DNA of 64,000 nucleotides from Earliella scabrosa (Eukaryota > Basidiomycota > Agaricomycetes > Polyporales > Polyporaceae): NCBI GenBank assembly GCA_022605405.1, contig JABYQQ010000001.1, forward strand, positions 620,001-684,000, in the 5' to 3' direction. Under the pieces are notes generated by a model that did no database searches, had not been told where the DNA came from, and saw only the letters and a list, made by a program, of their open reading frames with translations. Below are positions 45,673-58,809 of this stretch, one piece after another; the first letter of the stretch is position 1, and the number at the start of each line of letters is the position of its first letter. The position numbers and the translations under genes are program-made.

Positions 45673-47989
45673 TCATTCGCCAGTGGTGCCAGCAATAACG
45701 CTGCCATGCACACCCCAGCTGACACCCAGCCCGAACATGATCCACCCAACGAAGATGACGCCAAGCGCGACCGCGAGGAAGGCCCAGGTGAGGAACGTGC
45801 CGCGGTTCTTCGGCGACTTGAGCAGCTTCTCCTTCTGCTTGAACTCGCTCACCGCGAACTCGTCGTCCGGGTCGGGCTTGCTCACGACGATGCCCTGCGC
45901 GCGCGCGAGCTTCTCGACCTCCGCGGGCATCTCGCTCGGGGCGAGCTGCGACAGGCGCGCGGCGGGGAGCGTGTTCGGCGCGAGGTAGGACATCGCGAGC
46001 ATAAAGCCCGACACGGCGACGGAGAGGAATGCGTAGACGAGCCAGAGCGTGACGGCGGGGTCGAGCGAGTCGGTCGGGGACAGGTCTTGCAGCTTCCCGG
46101 CCGCGGTGGTGATGATCACGATCGACGCCTGCACCACGGATTCTGAAGATGGGGTAAGGGTTTAGGTCAACAGCAGAGGACCAGCAGGCAAACATACTCT
46201 TAATGGCGAACCCGGTGGCGAAGTACTGAGGGTCGGGGATGATGCTCCGGATGATCTCGACTTGCGGAGCAGGGGTGACAGACTGGGAGAGCGCATAGAA
46301 TACGTAGGCGGCGACTAGGTCGCGCGATCAGTGATGGATTGAGCGATGAATCGACTGTCGGACTTACTGAAGGTAGGAACCGAGTGCGAGAATTTCAGGA
46401 GCAGCATAGAGACCAGGAATGTGATACCGGAGACGAAGACTGTTCAGCCCATGTCAGTAATCCGACCACTCTGAGACAGACATGAACATACGGAAGCCGA
46501 TGCGCTGCCCATAGACGTCGATGTAAATCCCCAAGAAAGGCGTCAAGCAGGCAGGCAGAAGCAAGTAGAAGCTGGAGACCCAGCCACCGATGACCGCGCC
46601 CTTGTTAAGCCGCTGCTGTGCGAATTGCCTGGAGTGTATGCCTCATAGTCAGCCACTACTCAATCGTATCAAGAAAGAAGTCGAATGTGTACGCACGTGG
46701 AAATCGACACAAACGACTGCACACCCGCGTTCTCGAAGATAGCGAACAGCACGACGAGCCAGAAGGTCACCGGGAGGTGCTTGATCGCCCGGATGTTGAA
46801 CGTCCCGCGCTTGCCGGTGTGCCGGAGGCCACTCGTCTGGTCCGTGACGTCGTAGCGCACGCGCAGGTAGCGGTCGAGGAAGAACACGGTCACCGCGCAG
46901 ATGAACGAGAAGCACGCGATGACGGAGCTGATCCACAGCGCCCAGGCGTACGAGCCGAGGTTCTGCGCGATCACGTTCGCCGTCGACTGGCCCGTGAACT
47001 GGGCGAGGTTGGCGACGCACCAGATCGCGCCTGAATGCAGGGGGTGGAGGGCTTAGGGAGAGTGTAGACGAGAAGGTGGGGAAGAGCACATACCGATGGA
47101 GAACGCGAAGCCTTTCCCGGGGGCGAAGTAGGTGGAGAAGATCCGGTGCTGGGCGTTGTCGAGCGAACCGTCACCGATGGCTGCCAAGACCTTGCCGACG
47201 ATGAGCAGCGGGTAGCTGTTCAAGTGGTTTGTCGCCGCGCCGGACATGACCATTGCACCCGACAGGTGGAAGCCGGCGAGGATGACCGACATCAAGGTAC
47301 CGCCCAGCTTGTCGATGTAGAACCCAAGGCCGATGCACAGGAACGTGTTGACCAAGTTAGTCACAGCGACCTATATCCAGAAGGGGGACGTGAGCGAGAG
47401 AATCGCGGAGTGATGCAGGACATACCAGGGTGGCGAACTGGGAGTTGTTGATGTGGGTCTCCCTGATGATTGTCGTCTTCAAGGCTCTGTGGAGGAGTTA
47501 AGGGCTGTCATTGGCACCATCATCGACACGAGTCACTGACACAATGAGACCCTGAGTATAAGATGGACAAGTCAGACATAACACACAGATGATCCCACCG
47601 CGATGGACGTACGTTCGACCAGTGGTTTCCGACTAAACATAACGGTTCGTCAGTCACAGCAACAGGTGCAGAGGTTGGGCACACGCACAAGTGCACAAGC
47701 AAGTCAGCACGATCATGACCAGCTGCCATGCATAGGGCAGCGTCGGCTTCCTAGCCATCTTGGGCGTCGTGTAGCCCAAGGCAGGCGACTGGTCGTCGCC
47801 GCCCTGGCTAGAGCCGCTGTCATGGATGTCGACGGAACCCTTCTCCTCGACCGGAGACTTCTCCGTGCTGTTGGCTCGCTGGGGTGACATACACTCGGTG
47901 CTGAAGGTTAACTCTCGGAGGATCCCTGAAGGACTGCGAAGGGAAGGGGAGTGGGGGTAGCTCGCCCGACTCCCAGACCTGCGGCTCAT
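45673..47989 (-). CDS. major facilitator superfamily transporter, MFSD1-like
   Basis: Minus-strand gene with about nine exons and twelve predicted helices: PYAWQLVMIVLTCLC, FATLVAVTNLVNTFLCIGLGFYIDKLGG, SVILAGFHLSGAMVMSGAA, YPLLIVGKVLAAIGDGSLDNAQHRI, GFAFSIGAIWCVANLAQF, AWALWISSVIACFSFICAVTVFFLD, FWLVVLFAIFENAGVQSFV, GGWVSSFYLLLPACLTPFLGIYVD, and further helices to GVIFVGWIMFGLGVSWGV. The FYIDKLGG loop is the MFS G-x-x-x-D-R/K motif A. The overall layout resembles MFSD1 (animal lysosomal dipeptide exporter). Two in-frame ATGs exist, 47989 and 47890; the first has the better Kozak context (A at -3) and is used here. The N-terminal ~60 residues are acidic/Ser-rich cytosolic. Confidence 0.82.
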
Positions 47990-50125
47990 CTTATCAGATA
48001 GAGCACGGGGCCCTCAATTCTTCCATTCGGGTCCTGTGAGCACGCCCCGGCGTGTGGGTAGACACACAGGGTGAGAGGAATGCCACCGATGGTGGTTCCA
48101 AGCACCCTGACGTGAGAGCGGTGGGCGTATAAGGAAGACACGCTCGACGTCTGAATGAGGATGTTGATTCGCGCGCACCTGTACGCCATGCGAAGCCGGT
48201 TAAATGCCGTTGGGATGTCACAGAAAATGCGTTCCAGGCGCATCCTTGCGTGCGTGGACAGGCGTACGTGCCTTGAGTGGAAGCCAGTCAGTGTGAAGCC
48301 GTGAACCCTGATCACAACGGGCGCATCTAATCAGATACCTTGCTATCTGATAACCCCTGCAACGGCTCTCCGTAGAGCTATTCTTAGACATCCGCAGCCT
48401 CCGTGAGCGAACTGAACTTGTGAGGATCCGAGAGAAGGTTTCAAACATACCTTGGAATGTGTGGTCTTGGCATCCACGCGGAGCTTTCTAGGTTATGCCC
48501 TGGGTTAAGAAGCCCCAGAAAAGATCCTGTGTTGGCCAGGAACGCATTCGTTGAGGCAATCAGCACTGACGCAACGTGGATAACCTATATGCCTCTGGCC
48601 CGAGTATCGCCGGCTGTGGGAATGCCCAATGACCGGACAACGCTGGATATGTCGGACGTCCAACGTCCGCATTGTCTACAGTGTCTGCGCCCTACGACGA
48701 CATGCTGACCTTGGGCGGGCGCAGGCGTCCGGACAGCGTCAATGTTCGGGCACGAGTTGCGGAGGAAGAGCGGACTTACCTGGGCAAAGGTCCCTGGAAT
48801 CGCGGCCAGTCTCCGATCGTTCTGTCGTTTGTGTACACTCGCGACAGTCGGAACAGTTCAGAGTCGAGATGGCGTCAGCAAATATGCCACATGAGCAGCG
48901 GCGGAGCTTTGCCGACGCCATAGGCGGACACGACGACTTGACTCGAGGCCCATGATCGAGTAATTCAATCCATTCGTGGATGAAGGGATGTTGAAGGTCA
49001 ACCGGTCATCACATATTGAGCGCGGGTAGACTCCATGTAAACGGGATCACATACCAATAAGCAGAGATTTGACTTGAAGAGCATGGAGGACGCAACACAC
49101 GAGCTGCATTGCTGTGGTGTGCTCCATTGGGGTCGGACGCCAAGCATATGCGTCCACCGTCTTGGCGCAGTTGTATGTTGATATCATGTTGAAGTGTCTG
49201 GGACGAAGTTTCCGTGTATACGGATACGGACGATAGAGAGCTCAGAGTTCCGCCCAGAACCTGTACAAGTTCAAGAAGCATATGGGTTCGGTACATACCA
49301 TACATCCATCGCGTCCTGTATCGTCACGCCTCACGTCTCTCAGGACCTCACATCCGCTACTCATATCCACTCCTATCACGCCGAAGGATCCTGATTTCGA
49401 CGTTCCCTCTCGCCCGATAATGGAGTTATGTACTACTGACTTGAGAAGTTAGCCGACAGGCTTGAGGGCACCGTTGATGCTGGCTGATGAGGGGGCACGA
49501 GTATGATGAGGATCTGCATGGTGATAGGGTGTGGTTTATCGTTGACAAAAACCCAAGTCCTCCGAGTTGATCCCGGGTGGTGATGTCTTGGACTTGAAAG
49601 GCTTAGCTCCGAGTCAGGCTTCGCTGTTTGGCGTTAAGGTACAGGATCATTGACCGCGCGGTTTGCGCCCCGCAGGATGAGGCGCATACATGAGATCACA
49701 GGACGTGGAGGGTGCGTCCCGAGGGGGCGAGTACAAGTGGTAGCGTTCGCTTCCGTTACCCGTACGGTGTGACGACAGAGAGTGTGACTTGGTGTGACAG
49801 GCGCGACGCACGTGCGCTGTGAGGGGACGCGACTCGATCGCGACGCGCGGAATGCGGACGATCGCTTGGCAATCGGGGAAACGAGCAAAAAATTCATGCA
49901 AGATCATGCTGGACCGGCGTTCCAACTTCCAAGTCCTCACTCGTCCGATGGATTTCAGGAGGGGCGTTCAGGGGCAGACAAGAGGAGGTCGTGTGCAGTC
50001 CTGGCGCCTCAGATCAGCAACGCTTATTTGCGGCCCTTGGCACGCGATCCGGATCCCTTCAAGACAGCATCTCTCCGCGCGAGCGTTATCTCGTCCTCGT
50101 CCCTTCTTTCCTCCCGACTGCCACC
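47990..50125. other. 2.1-kb intergenic region, no gene seen
   Basis: Divergent space between the transporter (minus) and the permease (plus). Only short frames without coding character; no inverted repeat or RNA gene was recognised. Confidence 0.4.
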
Positions 50126-53117
50126 ATGTCCGCGCCCCTCCAGGAGAAGAAGGATGTCCAGGCCGACTCCCACTCGGTCAGCAGCAAGAGCTCGACCGAC
50201 GACGACAACAAGCTGCTCGAGATTGGCTATGTCCCCTCGTTCAAGCGCGAGTTCTCAAATATCGCGACGGTATGTCTCCCCCAGTCACTCATGGACGCAT
50301 ACACTCACTTTGCTCCAGATCAGTTTCGCGTTCAGCATTATGGGGCTCTGCTCGAGTATCGCGACGACGTTCAACACCCCTCTCACTCTCGGTGGACCGG
50401 TCTCGGTGACATGGTGTTGGATCTTGGGTGCCTCCATGTGCTTCACTCTTGGTACGTACCTTCGTTGCCTTCCCATGCTCCCTACGTCCCCGTCGGCCTT
50501 GCTCCGCACCGGTCGGAGTGACGCAACTCTATCCTCTTGAGCGAGTCAGCGCAGCAGTCACAGGAGCATTTTCAAACGCTCGCGGGACGTACTCCCTTCC
50601 GGAGGACTGCATGCCTTATCCATCCTGCGCAGACCAAGCAGTTCGGGGTAGCGTCTCCTCTGGCCGGTCTGAACAGGAACAAGACGTGGGGCCAGAGAAG
50701 CAGACAATGTCTCGTGACTGTCGTGTGCAGGGGGATCTGCCCTGCGATTTCTTGCAATTGCAATGGCTTATCGCTATCCGCTTCGCGCGCATTTGAAGGC
50801 GCGCACGAATGGGATGCGCCTTGGCGCAACTCACGCATCGCGGGTACCTTGAAGGCACTCGAGGCAGACGATTGCTTGTGCATGTATAACCTATTCATGC
50901 ACCCGTGCATCCTGATTACGAGTGTACGCATTTTGCTCACCCACGCCCAGGTGCCAGTATCGCTGAGATTGTCAGCGCATTCCCAACATGTGGTGGCTTG
51001 TGAGTGACCTCCAGTCCCGCCAGGCGACAATTGTGACTGAAATCTGGCCAGGTACACCGCATCCGCCCAGCTTGTTCCACGTAACCAGCGTGCTATCGTA
51101 GGATGGGTGGTCGGCTGGCTGAACATCCTTGGACAGATCCTTGGACTGTCATCCACCGAGTTCGGTCTCTCGAACATGATCTGGGCTGCAGTGTGGGTTG
51201 GCAGGGTGAGTCCTCCCCAGTAGTACAGCGGGATGCCCTCTAATTGAGTTATTTATCATGCAGGACGGTGACTTTACTATCACTCCGGCCAAGGTCGTCG
51301 GTCTTTTCGCTGGCCTCATGGTCCTCCATGGATTTTTGGTCAGTACACCCCATTCGAATGCATCTGCCCGTTGATTCGTCTGACCTGGTGTGATAGAACT
51401 GTCTTGCCACACGACAGCTCGCGCGTCTCACTTCAAGCTTCGTCTTCGTGAACCTCGGCGCGACGTTCAGTGAGTGGTTGAAGCTCTCGCGCACCACAAA
51501 GTATTGACATATGCGTAGTCATCATCATCGTGCTCCTCGCGAAGACGCCGCGGGACGAGATGCATGCTGCGGACTACGTCTTCGGTAGCAAGGGCTTTGC
51601 GAACGGCACTGGCGGATGGAATGATGGCATCGCGTTCTTGTTCGGCCTTCTTAGTGTTCAGTGGACGGTATGTGGTGGTCCCTACAGTGGGCCGACCGAG
51701 ATACTGACCCTCGTTGTAGATGACGGTAAGCTTCCATGAATCACTGTAGTTGTTATGGTGTTGACCCTAGGTCACGCTATCAGGACTACGATGCTACCGC
51801 ACACATCTCGTGAGTACAATAACAATATTGTCGTGCACCTCTAGCTGACAGCATGATACAGGGAGGAAGTCAAGCGCGCCGCTTACGCAGCTCCTTCTGC
51901 TATCTTCATCGCCGGTACGTCCTTTGACGTGTCGATTCCATCGCCTGGTGATTAAGTCTTGTCACAGTCATTGGCACGGGTCTCATCGGATGGCTCTTGA
52001 ACATCGTCATGGTTCTCTGCTCGGGTCCTCTGTATGTGCACACAATACGTCATCCCGTCCTTTAGGGAGGTTCATTGACGGCATTTGTATAGCGAGAACA
52101 TCCCGGGCGACTCTGGATCTGCGTTCCTTGATGTGCGTCGGCGCCTTCGCACCCACCCCCCATTCACTCTCATCTGACCCGGAATTCTTACAGATCTTGG
52201 TCCTCCGTATCGGCAAGCCCGGAGCGCTCTTCATCTGGGTGCGTCCTACCTTTCTAGTGCACCCACGTTACAATGCGCTGACACGATGCACGCACGCTCA
52301 CAGGTGTTCGTGTGTCTCACCGCGTTCTTCGTGTGCCAAACCGCCCTCCAGGCCGCGTCGCGCACGGTCTACGCGTTCAGCCGCGACAACGGTCTCCCTG
52401 ACCGCGGGTTCTTCGGCCACGTGAGCTCGTGGACGCAGACCCCGCTCCGCTCCATCTGGTTCGTCGTCTTCATCGGCATCTTGCCTGGTCTTCTTGCCCT
52501 CGCGAGCCCGATCGCGGTCAACGCTATCTTCGCGATGACTGCTATGGCGCTCGACCTGTCCTACGTGATCCCGATCTGGTGGTACGTCTCCTGTCTTCTG
52601 AGGGCGGGTGAGATAGTTGTATGCTGATGTTTATACCTATGTGATGCAGCCGGAGATGGTACAGGAACCACCCTGAGGTCAGGTTCGAGCCCGGGCCGTT
52701 CTACATGGGCGAGGGGTTCTTGGGATGGTTCGCGAACATAACCTGCATCCTCTGGACGCTCTTGGTCTGCGTCATTTTCGCGCTCCCGACGGTCCTGCCC
52801 GTGACCGGGGAGACGATGAACTACGCCGCGGTGAGTCGCGTTTTGGACTTCACAGTGTGGACGTCATGGATCTGACTTTTCCGTAGCCCATCACTGGCGG
52901 TGTCGTCCTGCTTTCTCTGTGAGTCTTTCTCTGTTACGTCGGATCCCTACATGTGACACTGACGATCTATGCGCGCAGGGTCTGGTATGCCGTTGGCGGC
53001 CGCAGGCACTACAAGGGCCCCCAGTCGAATCGCACGGACCTCAACGAGGCCACCGCGGCCAACGTCCTCGTCGCACCTGCGTACGGCGAGAAGGTGTCGG
53101 ACGCCCACGCCGCATAA
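50126..53117 (+). CDS. APC-superfamily amino-acid/GABA permease
   Basis: Multi-exon gene starting MSAPLQEKKDVQADSHSVSSK. The cytosolic N-terminus ends in the GABA-permease-type motif LLEIGYVPSFKREFSNIATISFAFSIMGLCSSIATTFN. Helices continue: GPVSVTWCWILGASMCFTLGASIAEIVSAFPTCGGLYTAS, the consensus amphipathic loop WVVGWLNILGQILGLSSTEFGLS, YDATAHISEEVKRAAYAAPSAIF (the conserved DATAHxxEE motif), FVCQTALQAASRTVYAFSRDNGLPDRGF, and GGVVLLSLVWYAVGGRRHYKGP at the end. It probably imports GABA, choline or amino acids across the plasma or vacuolar membrane. The first intron after SMCFTLG (50451 to about 50961) is ~510 nt, roughly ten times the others. Confidence 0.9.
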
Positions 53118-54530
53118 TACCTTTATGGCTGTGGTGGGCTTCAACAGCTCCACTAGTCTGATACCCTTATACCTCGCCATGTATGAGTCGAGGGACTCCT
53201 TACGATCTCACGACGCGCATGATCTATGTCTGGCCTCTTGCTCAACTCTCGGGACTAGACGTTGATGCACTTACAAAAGTACCATGATATATACGTAGAC
53301 GTAGACGTTACGACGCTGCTTGGTTACGGGGTGTGGCTTTGTATGCCACGTCGTTGTGCTCCTGGTGTTGTACGGCTGTCACCTGTAGGTGTATCACGCC
53401 CGGGCGAGTTGGATCTCTACTCGAGTTTTGAGCGCTCGACATCTGGGGGAGCTCGAACCGAATTTTGGGCGGTCATTGCTACGCTTTCTCTAGCAGAATT
53501 CTGGTTTCTGGAGCACGGACAGGATTCGGATTCTTGAGTTCACCATGATATCTTTCAGATTCAGGTTAGAGTCCTTACACATTGTAGATAGCAACCGTAC
53601 ATTCTAAATCACTCGGAATGCACGCACAACTCAGATCGAGAGTTGTTCATATGGTGGCAACACCCAGGGTCCCGGGCAACACCGAAGTGCATCAACGGTG
53701 CATAATAACATTGAATAGAGCCAAGTAGTCAAACAGTCAGCGGCACTGAAACTATAATACAGCGTGTGAAGGAGTGGGTACTAATTACACGGACTACGTC
53801 GGTAGAGGGCGCCCTGGTTGAGGGAGGGCAGTAGATAGACTTCGGACTCACCAAACCAACTGATGATCTGACGGGGATAATGACAAGAAGATGAGAGACA
53901 AGGCATGACACTTAATGAGTCTCTGAGACTCACCTTTCTCCTCAAGCCTGGTTGATACTGGTGACAGCGGCGCCGTTGGAGTCGTCCTCGAGAACGTTAG
54001 ACTTGGTGACATGACGAGCAGGAGGAATAACCTTTGCGGCTAGGCTCGGTTTGGGGATGTAGGTGGATGAGGGGGACAACAGCTCAGTCGCCAGCGCTGA
54101 ACGCTGAACGAGAGAAGGGAAGAGAAGGGGAAGGAGGGAGAGGACCTGGGAGAAGACGACAAACACTTCGAGGCGTCAGCTCATCAACCCTGTGAGCGGC
54201 AAACATATACAAATAAAGGACTTAAGCAATTTCACGCACACCAGTTGTAGCGCCCACCTCCCTAAACCGCATACTGAGGAAGATGAGCATAACACAAGTA
54301 GGTAGCTCTACTCCAATACTCTGTGCTCCTCGTGCTATTGAATGGAAGTGTCCCACCAGGTATACACTAGCAGAATCATGCCAGAACATTCAAGCGCCGT
54401 GCAGAGCTCTGACGAGATTTGACTACAACATGCTACGATATCTACACTTGGATTCCGATTCGAATTATTGACCTGTATTGTGGAGGTTTGTAGCCACATT
54501 TCTGACTTATTCCTGCCAGCGTTACGTATG
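53118..54530. other. intergenic, possible tiny minus-strand ORF
   Basis: A minus-strand frame at 54166-53942 (LSLLPLLFPSLVQRSALATELLSPSSTYIP...VTSINQA) has a hydrophobic start and could be a small secreted protein or one exon of a larger gene. Flanking donor-like sites exist, but I could not build a full model. Confidence 0.25.
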
Positions 54531-54566
54531 AGATCATGTGTCTGATGTCTGCCGGAAGGTCCATCT

Positions 54567-54682
54567 CAGAACTCTGGCAGAATTCTGGCCTCGAATTACA
54601 CCAGAGTGCCGCTCGTGGTCGGATAGAGCCGGGGCGGACAGCGGCCGGATCTTTTTTGATCAAAATTCTGTCAGAGTTCTGC
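54567..54682. repeat. short inverted repeat, possible MITE fragment
   Basis: The arm CAGAACTCTGGCAGAATTCT (54567-54586) is repeated in inverse orientation at 54663-54682 with three mismatches, enclosing about 76 bp. No target-site duplication was made out. Confidence 0.5.
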
Positions 54683-54715
54683 TTCACCCGGCCGTGTACA
54701 CGCTCAGGTGAGCCG

Positions 54716-54902
54716 CGGGTCGGTTCCGATATCTGGGAATTTTGGGTGGCCAGATAACTTCCGACCGGCGCTTCCATACTGGAGCATTGTGCCCCAGTCA
54801 TCGAACAGATATCGGACAGACAGATATTGGAGGGAGGCCTAAGCGCCGGCTGCAAAATATCTGTTCGGTACCCAGGGCCGCCCCGGCAGATAACTTCCGA
54901 CC
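54716..54902. repeat. cluster of direct and inverted short repeats
   Basis: The 16-mer CAGATAACTTCCGACC occurs twice in direct orientation (54751-54766 and 54887-54902). Related words (GGTCGGTTCCGATATCTGG, CAGATATCGGACAG, AAATATCTGTTCGG) lie between and before them in both orientations. Looks like a nested or decayed foldback element. Confidence 0.45.
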
Positions 54903-57900
54903 AAATACCCAGGGCGCCCGGTGCACACCTGGGCGTGTAGACGATGTTGTAGTCGTACGGTTGTGCTTATCTATAAAATATCATACATTCGGATCCTGAA
55001 GCTGAAGGCTTGAGGTAACCTGTGAAGCTTTGAAGGTCGGCTACATACTGAGCAGAACTCAAAGTTGAGCATGCTGAGAGGCAGCAGTCGCAGCTTCAGC
55101 TCGGTGGTTCTCGGCCCGGCTTGCCGTACATCATTGGCGCGCAGGCAAGGAGGGAAACTTGCAACGAACTTGCTCTCCACCATGATGGTCGTTGCATCTG
55201 CCCAACCGCTCCCTCTAGATACTTCCCTCTCGTGCTGATCCGGCTTTGTGTTTTTGAGACACTGAGGCGGACACCGTCGTCGTGCCGACATTGTGCGGCA
55301 GCAGCGATCGGATGCATTGACCCTCCGGATCCGAGCTCTCGGTCCTGCAAGCTGATAGCCCCCGCCATTATGGTGAGCAGACCTTTATTGTCGAACCGTT
55401 GCAAGCTGGCACATCGGGTTTCGGATTGACCGGTACACCTCATCTAACGGCTGCAATACTCGCCATACCAACACTGGTGCCATATGCTTCCCTGATCTTA
55501 TGATGCAGGATTTCAGATCGAACAGTCGATGTGGATGGAACACAGCGAACAATAGAGCTTCGCCTTGGGGGTGAGCACATCCGAACACGAATCATGGCGG
55601 GTGCTGTGAGATTGGGCATACGAGAAGAGACTCGCAGCAACTTCAATGGGTTCCAGTGTTGGAGAGAGCTGAGGCTGGAGACGAGGGTCATGACTGGATC
55701 TCTGCTACGCCATTTTCTTCCCTACGGTGCGTTCACTGTGCTCTCTTGCGATGCGAATCGTGTCGAAGCTAAACCACCTTCTCTAGCGCATATAATCCTC
55801 TGGGTGATGTTTGTGAAACACTCACTATCATTCCGTAATCTCATCGGTGTGCGCCCGCGTCTCCGAGGGCAGCTTGACGCTCCGGTGTATCTACCGCCGG
55901 TACGTACTGTCATCGACCTGCAGACACTCACAGTTGTGTGACTCACGACGCTGCTGCAGGGTGGTGCACCTTCAAGGATTTTGGATCGATAATGATTCGT
56001 GGTAAAAGTCGGTCCTCCGAGTCCGAGGGTCCTAACCCAGGACTATTCCATGCATTCGGTGAGTTATCTCCGTTCTCGGTGCCAATCCTTTTGACATGAA
56101 GCCCAAGTATTCGCACCTTCTTCATGCTCCGTTATCTAGAAGACCTGTACCCACGTAATCCGAGCTTCACGGACGCCCACGGGAACGTTCAATGTTCCCT
56201 ACGGCCTGGACTGGAAGTCACTACATATCATCCGCAACTGGACCCAGCCAGGCCTATCGAGGCCTCATACTCATCTATGATCTCATCACGGATGCTGTCC
56301 TACACCCTCCGACGCGCCGTTGAACGAATGCGGTTTTGCACGAGTGCACATAGGTGAGCAGTCCATGGCACCATCATCAACAGTATGTACTGCGTGCGAT
56401 TGATATCAACGCACGACTTGCTTCTGGCACCCCGATCAATGCCAGGACTATCTTCATCTTCAGCACCCAGTCCGAAGACCGCGGTCGTGTTCATCAAGAT
56501 GTCAGCATTGGATTCCGCAGCATGCCGCGTTGCGTTGGAGGGGACGCAGCGGAGATGGAGAAAGCGAAGGGACAGACATGAGAATGTACGTACTTTGATT
56601 CTCTCTATCGCCGCCTGCGCTTTGTTGTATTTATGCTCATGCTATCTTGGTTAGGCTTCTCGTTGCGTTGGCAGTCCCGGCTCATCATGGCGACGCGTTT
56701 CACGGACGATGGTGTATCGCCGCATTACAACAGTCATTACGGCCGTTCTTCCTGGGAGTTGTAAGTATGCTTACGGGTCGCGCCTTCGCATTCATAAGCG
56801 ATCTTCCGGAAGTGTACGTTATGATGGTCAGTGCGCTGCAGTGTGGGTGCATGTGAGAAATGATGTCGTCACTACTCGACATTGATGTGCAACGAAACTT
56901 CCTCCTACGTTGGGCAATTGAGCCCATGATCATTTTGCTGGTACACGTTGAGTGAGCTGAGGGTTGTTCGCAAGCTAGACGATGCGAAGTGCTTAGCCAC
57001 AAGGGTGGGCTGCAGACATTACACTCCAATAGACCGCCTAGGATGCCGAGCGTCTTGCTCGTTGTCTCTTCCCCACTACCACCGCCGATGTCACGTACAA
57101 CGCACAGCTAGCATTCAAGACTGGTACGTCGTGCTATATAAGTATTGTCTTCGCGAGCGTGTTTCGGCGGACAACCAAGCCAGCGCCCCTCAGCGCCTCG
57201 TAGCAGCGAGCGCTGCAATCTAGGGCGTCCACACACGTGCGGGCGCATCCCTCCTGCGATCGCCGCACCCGACAACGCTCGACAACGTCGTGTGAAGTTG
57301 AAGCTTGTACCCAAGCAACCTGCATTCGCCATTGTTCAATGTTCACCACTTCACAGTCGCACAACGATGGCTAACATGACGATAGTGCAGTGGGTGTCCC
57401 GTTCATCAAGTCTGGGAGGTTCAGAACATTTGATTGGACTTTTCAGAAGTACTTACTGTACCGACATACGGATGTCATATGTTTCCTGTGGCCAACAGTC
57501 GGTCGCATTGGAAACTGCCGAAGAATTTGTAGTCGGCACCGGAGAGAATTTGTAGTCGGCTACGTCGATCTGTCTCGATCCATCTTCCAGCAGTGCCCAA
57601 GCCCTTGGTATCTGGCGAACCTCCTTATCCACCACTTCCACCACGGATGTTCACGCTATATTTGAGCTCAAGGAGCTGTACAGGAGGCCGCAGCGTACGC
57701 CAGAAACGCGTCCCAACGGCGCGCACATCATGCCAGCGGTTGTCACATTGACTTGCGAGCCTGTACGTCCAGGGTTCTTTCTAGGGGCTTCTGTGCCGCA
57801 TGTGCCGCACTAGCGCTGGCGCTTAGATCTTGAACAACCCGCGCTGCGGACTCGGAGTCCGGGCTCTTGTCAAGCTGAGCAAATCTAGAGCCTCGGGCTG

Positions 57901-57939
57901 ATTCTTATATCGGCCAGCATGATGTTGCGTGTGATCCAA
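54903..57939. other. 3-kb stretch without an assembled gene
   Basis: Short open frames are present on both strands (for example + 55531-55941 and + 56124-56357), and a TATATAA-like box lies at about 57133. No chain of exons gave a protein I could recognise. A segment reading RGLILIYDLITDAV (+, about 56258-56299) hints at a membrane helix, so a decayed membrane-protein gene is possible. Confidence 0.3.
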
Positions 57940-57946
57940 TATATAA
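57940..57946 (+). promoter_or_regulatory. TATA box of first MARVEL-like gene
   Basis: TATATAA 101 bp before the start at 58047. The sequence just downstream (GACTTCCCCCC...ACC...CTGG) resembles that downstream of the CATATAA box (60713-60719) of the second MARVEL-like gene. Confidence 0.55.
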
Positions 57947-58046
57947 GACTTCCCCCCGCGTTTCGTTCACCACCTGCTGGCTGGTCCCCTTCGTGCAGTT
58001 TCGTCGTCCGTTCCAGTCCTTATTCTTGCGTACCGGTCTGCGCAAC

Positions 58047-58809
58047 ATGAAGTGGCTCATCTACCTCCGTGAAGTCTCTTTGAGTGAGCACTTTCTCCTC
58101 TCTTTCTTGGCAAGGCGGTTGACAAGGGGCGCACCTCTACAGCTGTCTCGTGCATTACGGGCATTATCGCCCATGCTATGAGTTCGCTCACCATCAACTT
58201 GTCGGTCGGCGGAGTGTTTAATGGGCCTCTGGAGTATGCCCATCTTGGTGTCGGTGCCGGTGTTGCGACCATTCTTTCATTGCCCTTCTTGTGCGTCCCT
58301 TATCTTGTCACAAACACCACATGCTCTGACCGTTCGTGTTCCTCTATAGCCTCCTCTACGACATGGCCCAGGAGCGATCGTACGCTGCAACGGTCATCTT
58401 CGAGCTGCTATGGATGCGTATGTCGTTATTTTTGCCCTTATCAACCGTTGCTGAGGCGATGCCTCCTAGTGGCCCTCGCCATCGTCTGGATCATCGTCGG
58501 CGTAAAGACCATGGGCATCACCAACTCCACCTTCAAGACGTGCACCTTCGACAACCCCACCGTCGTCGCCCTCTGCACGAATGCGCAGACTATCGTTCTC
58601 TTCTCTCTTATATCTGGAGCCATCCGTAAGCCTCCTCCCCCTGACGCCGACGAATCCGCGTGCTTACACAAGATCCTTGACATTTGTTTCCTCTCGCACG
58701 CACAGTGGCTCTCTACACCGCCGCGCTCGGCATCGCCGCCGCCATGCAGGCGTCGAGCGGCAAGCCCATCTGGACGTCGTTCAAGATGCCCGCGCCCAAG
58801 AAGAAGTAA
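58047..58809 (+). CDS. MARVEL-like four-helix membrane protein
   Basis: Multi-exon gene starting MKWLIYLREVSL, joined across a ~55-nt intron to TVSCITGIIAHAMSSLTINLSVGG. Hydrophobic segments: SCITGIIAHAMSS, LGVGAGVATILSLPF, AATVIFELLWM joined to VALAIVWIIVGVKTMG, and IVLFSLISGAILALYTAALGIAAAMQ. A luminal loop between helices 3 and 4 contains Cys (FKTCTFDN...ALCTNAQ), and a basic tail ends MPAPKKK. This matches the fungal MARVEL-type layout, proteins of membrane apposition and trafficking. Its closest relative in the window is the gene at 60832-61603 in the same orientation, with the same EL-LW junction and the same C...C loop. Confidence 0.75.

Noticed and set aside
48000..50125. CRISPR array or bacterial-type operon signals
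   Set aside because: Eukaryotic nuclear sequence; no regularly spaced repeats were seen anywhere in the window.
55531..55941. 136-aa plus-strand gene
   Set aside because: Composition and lack of recognisable motif suggest a chance frame; no splice-connected neighbours support it.
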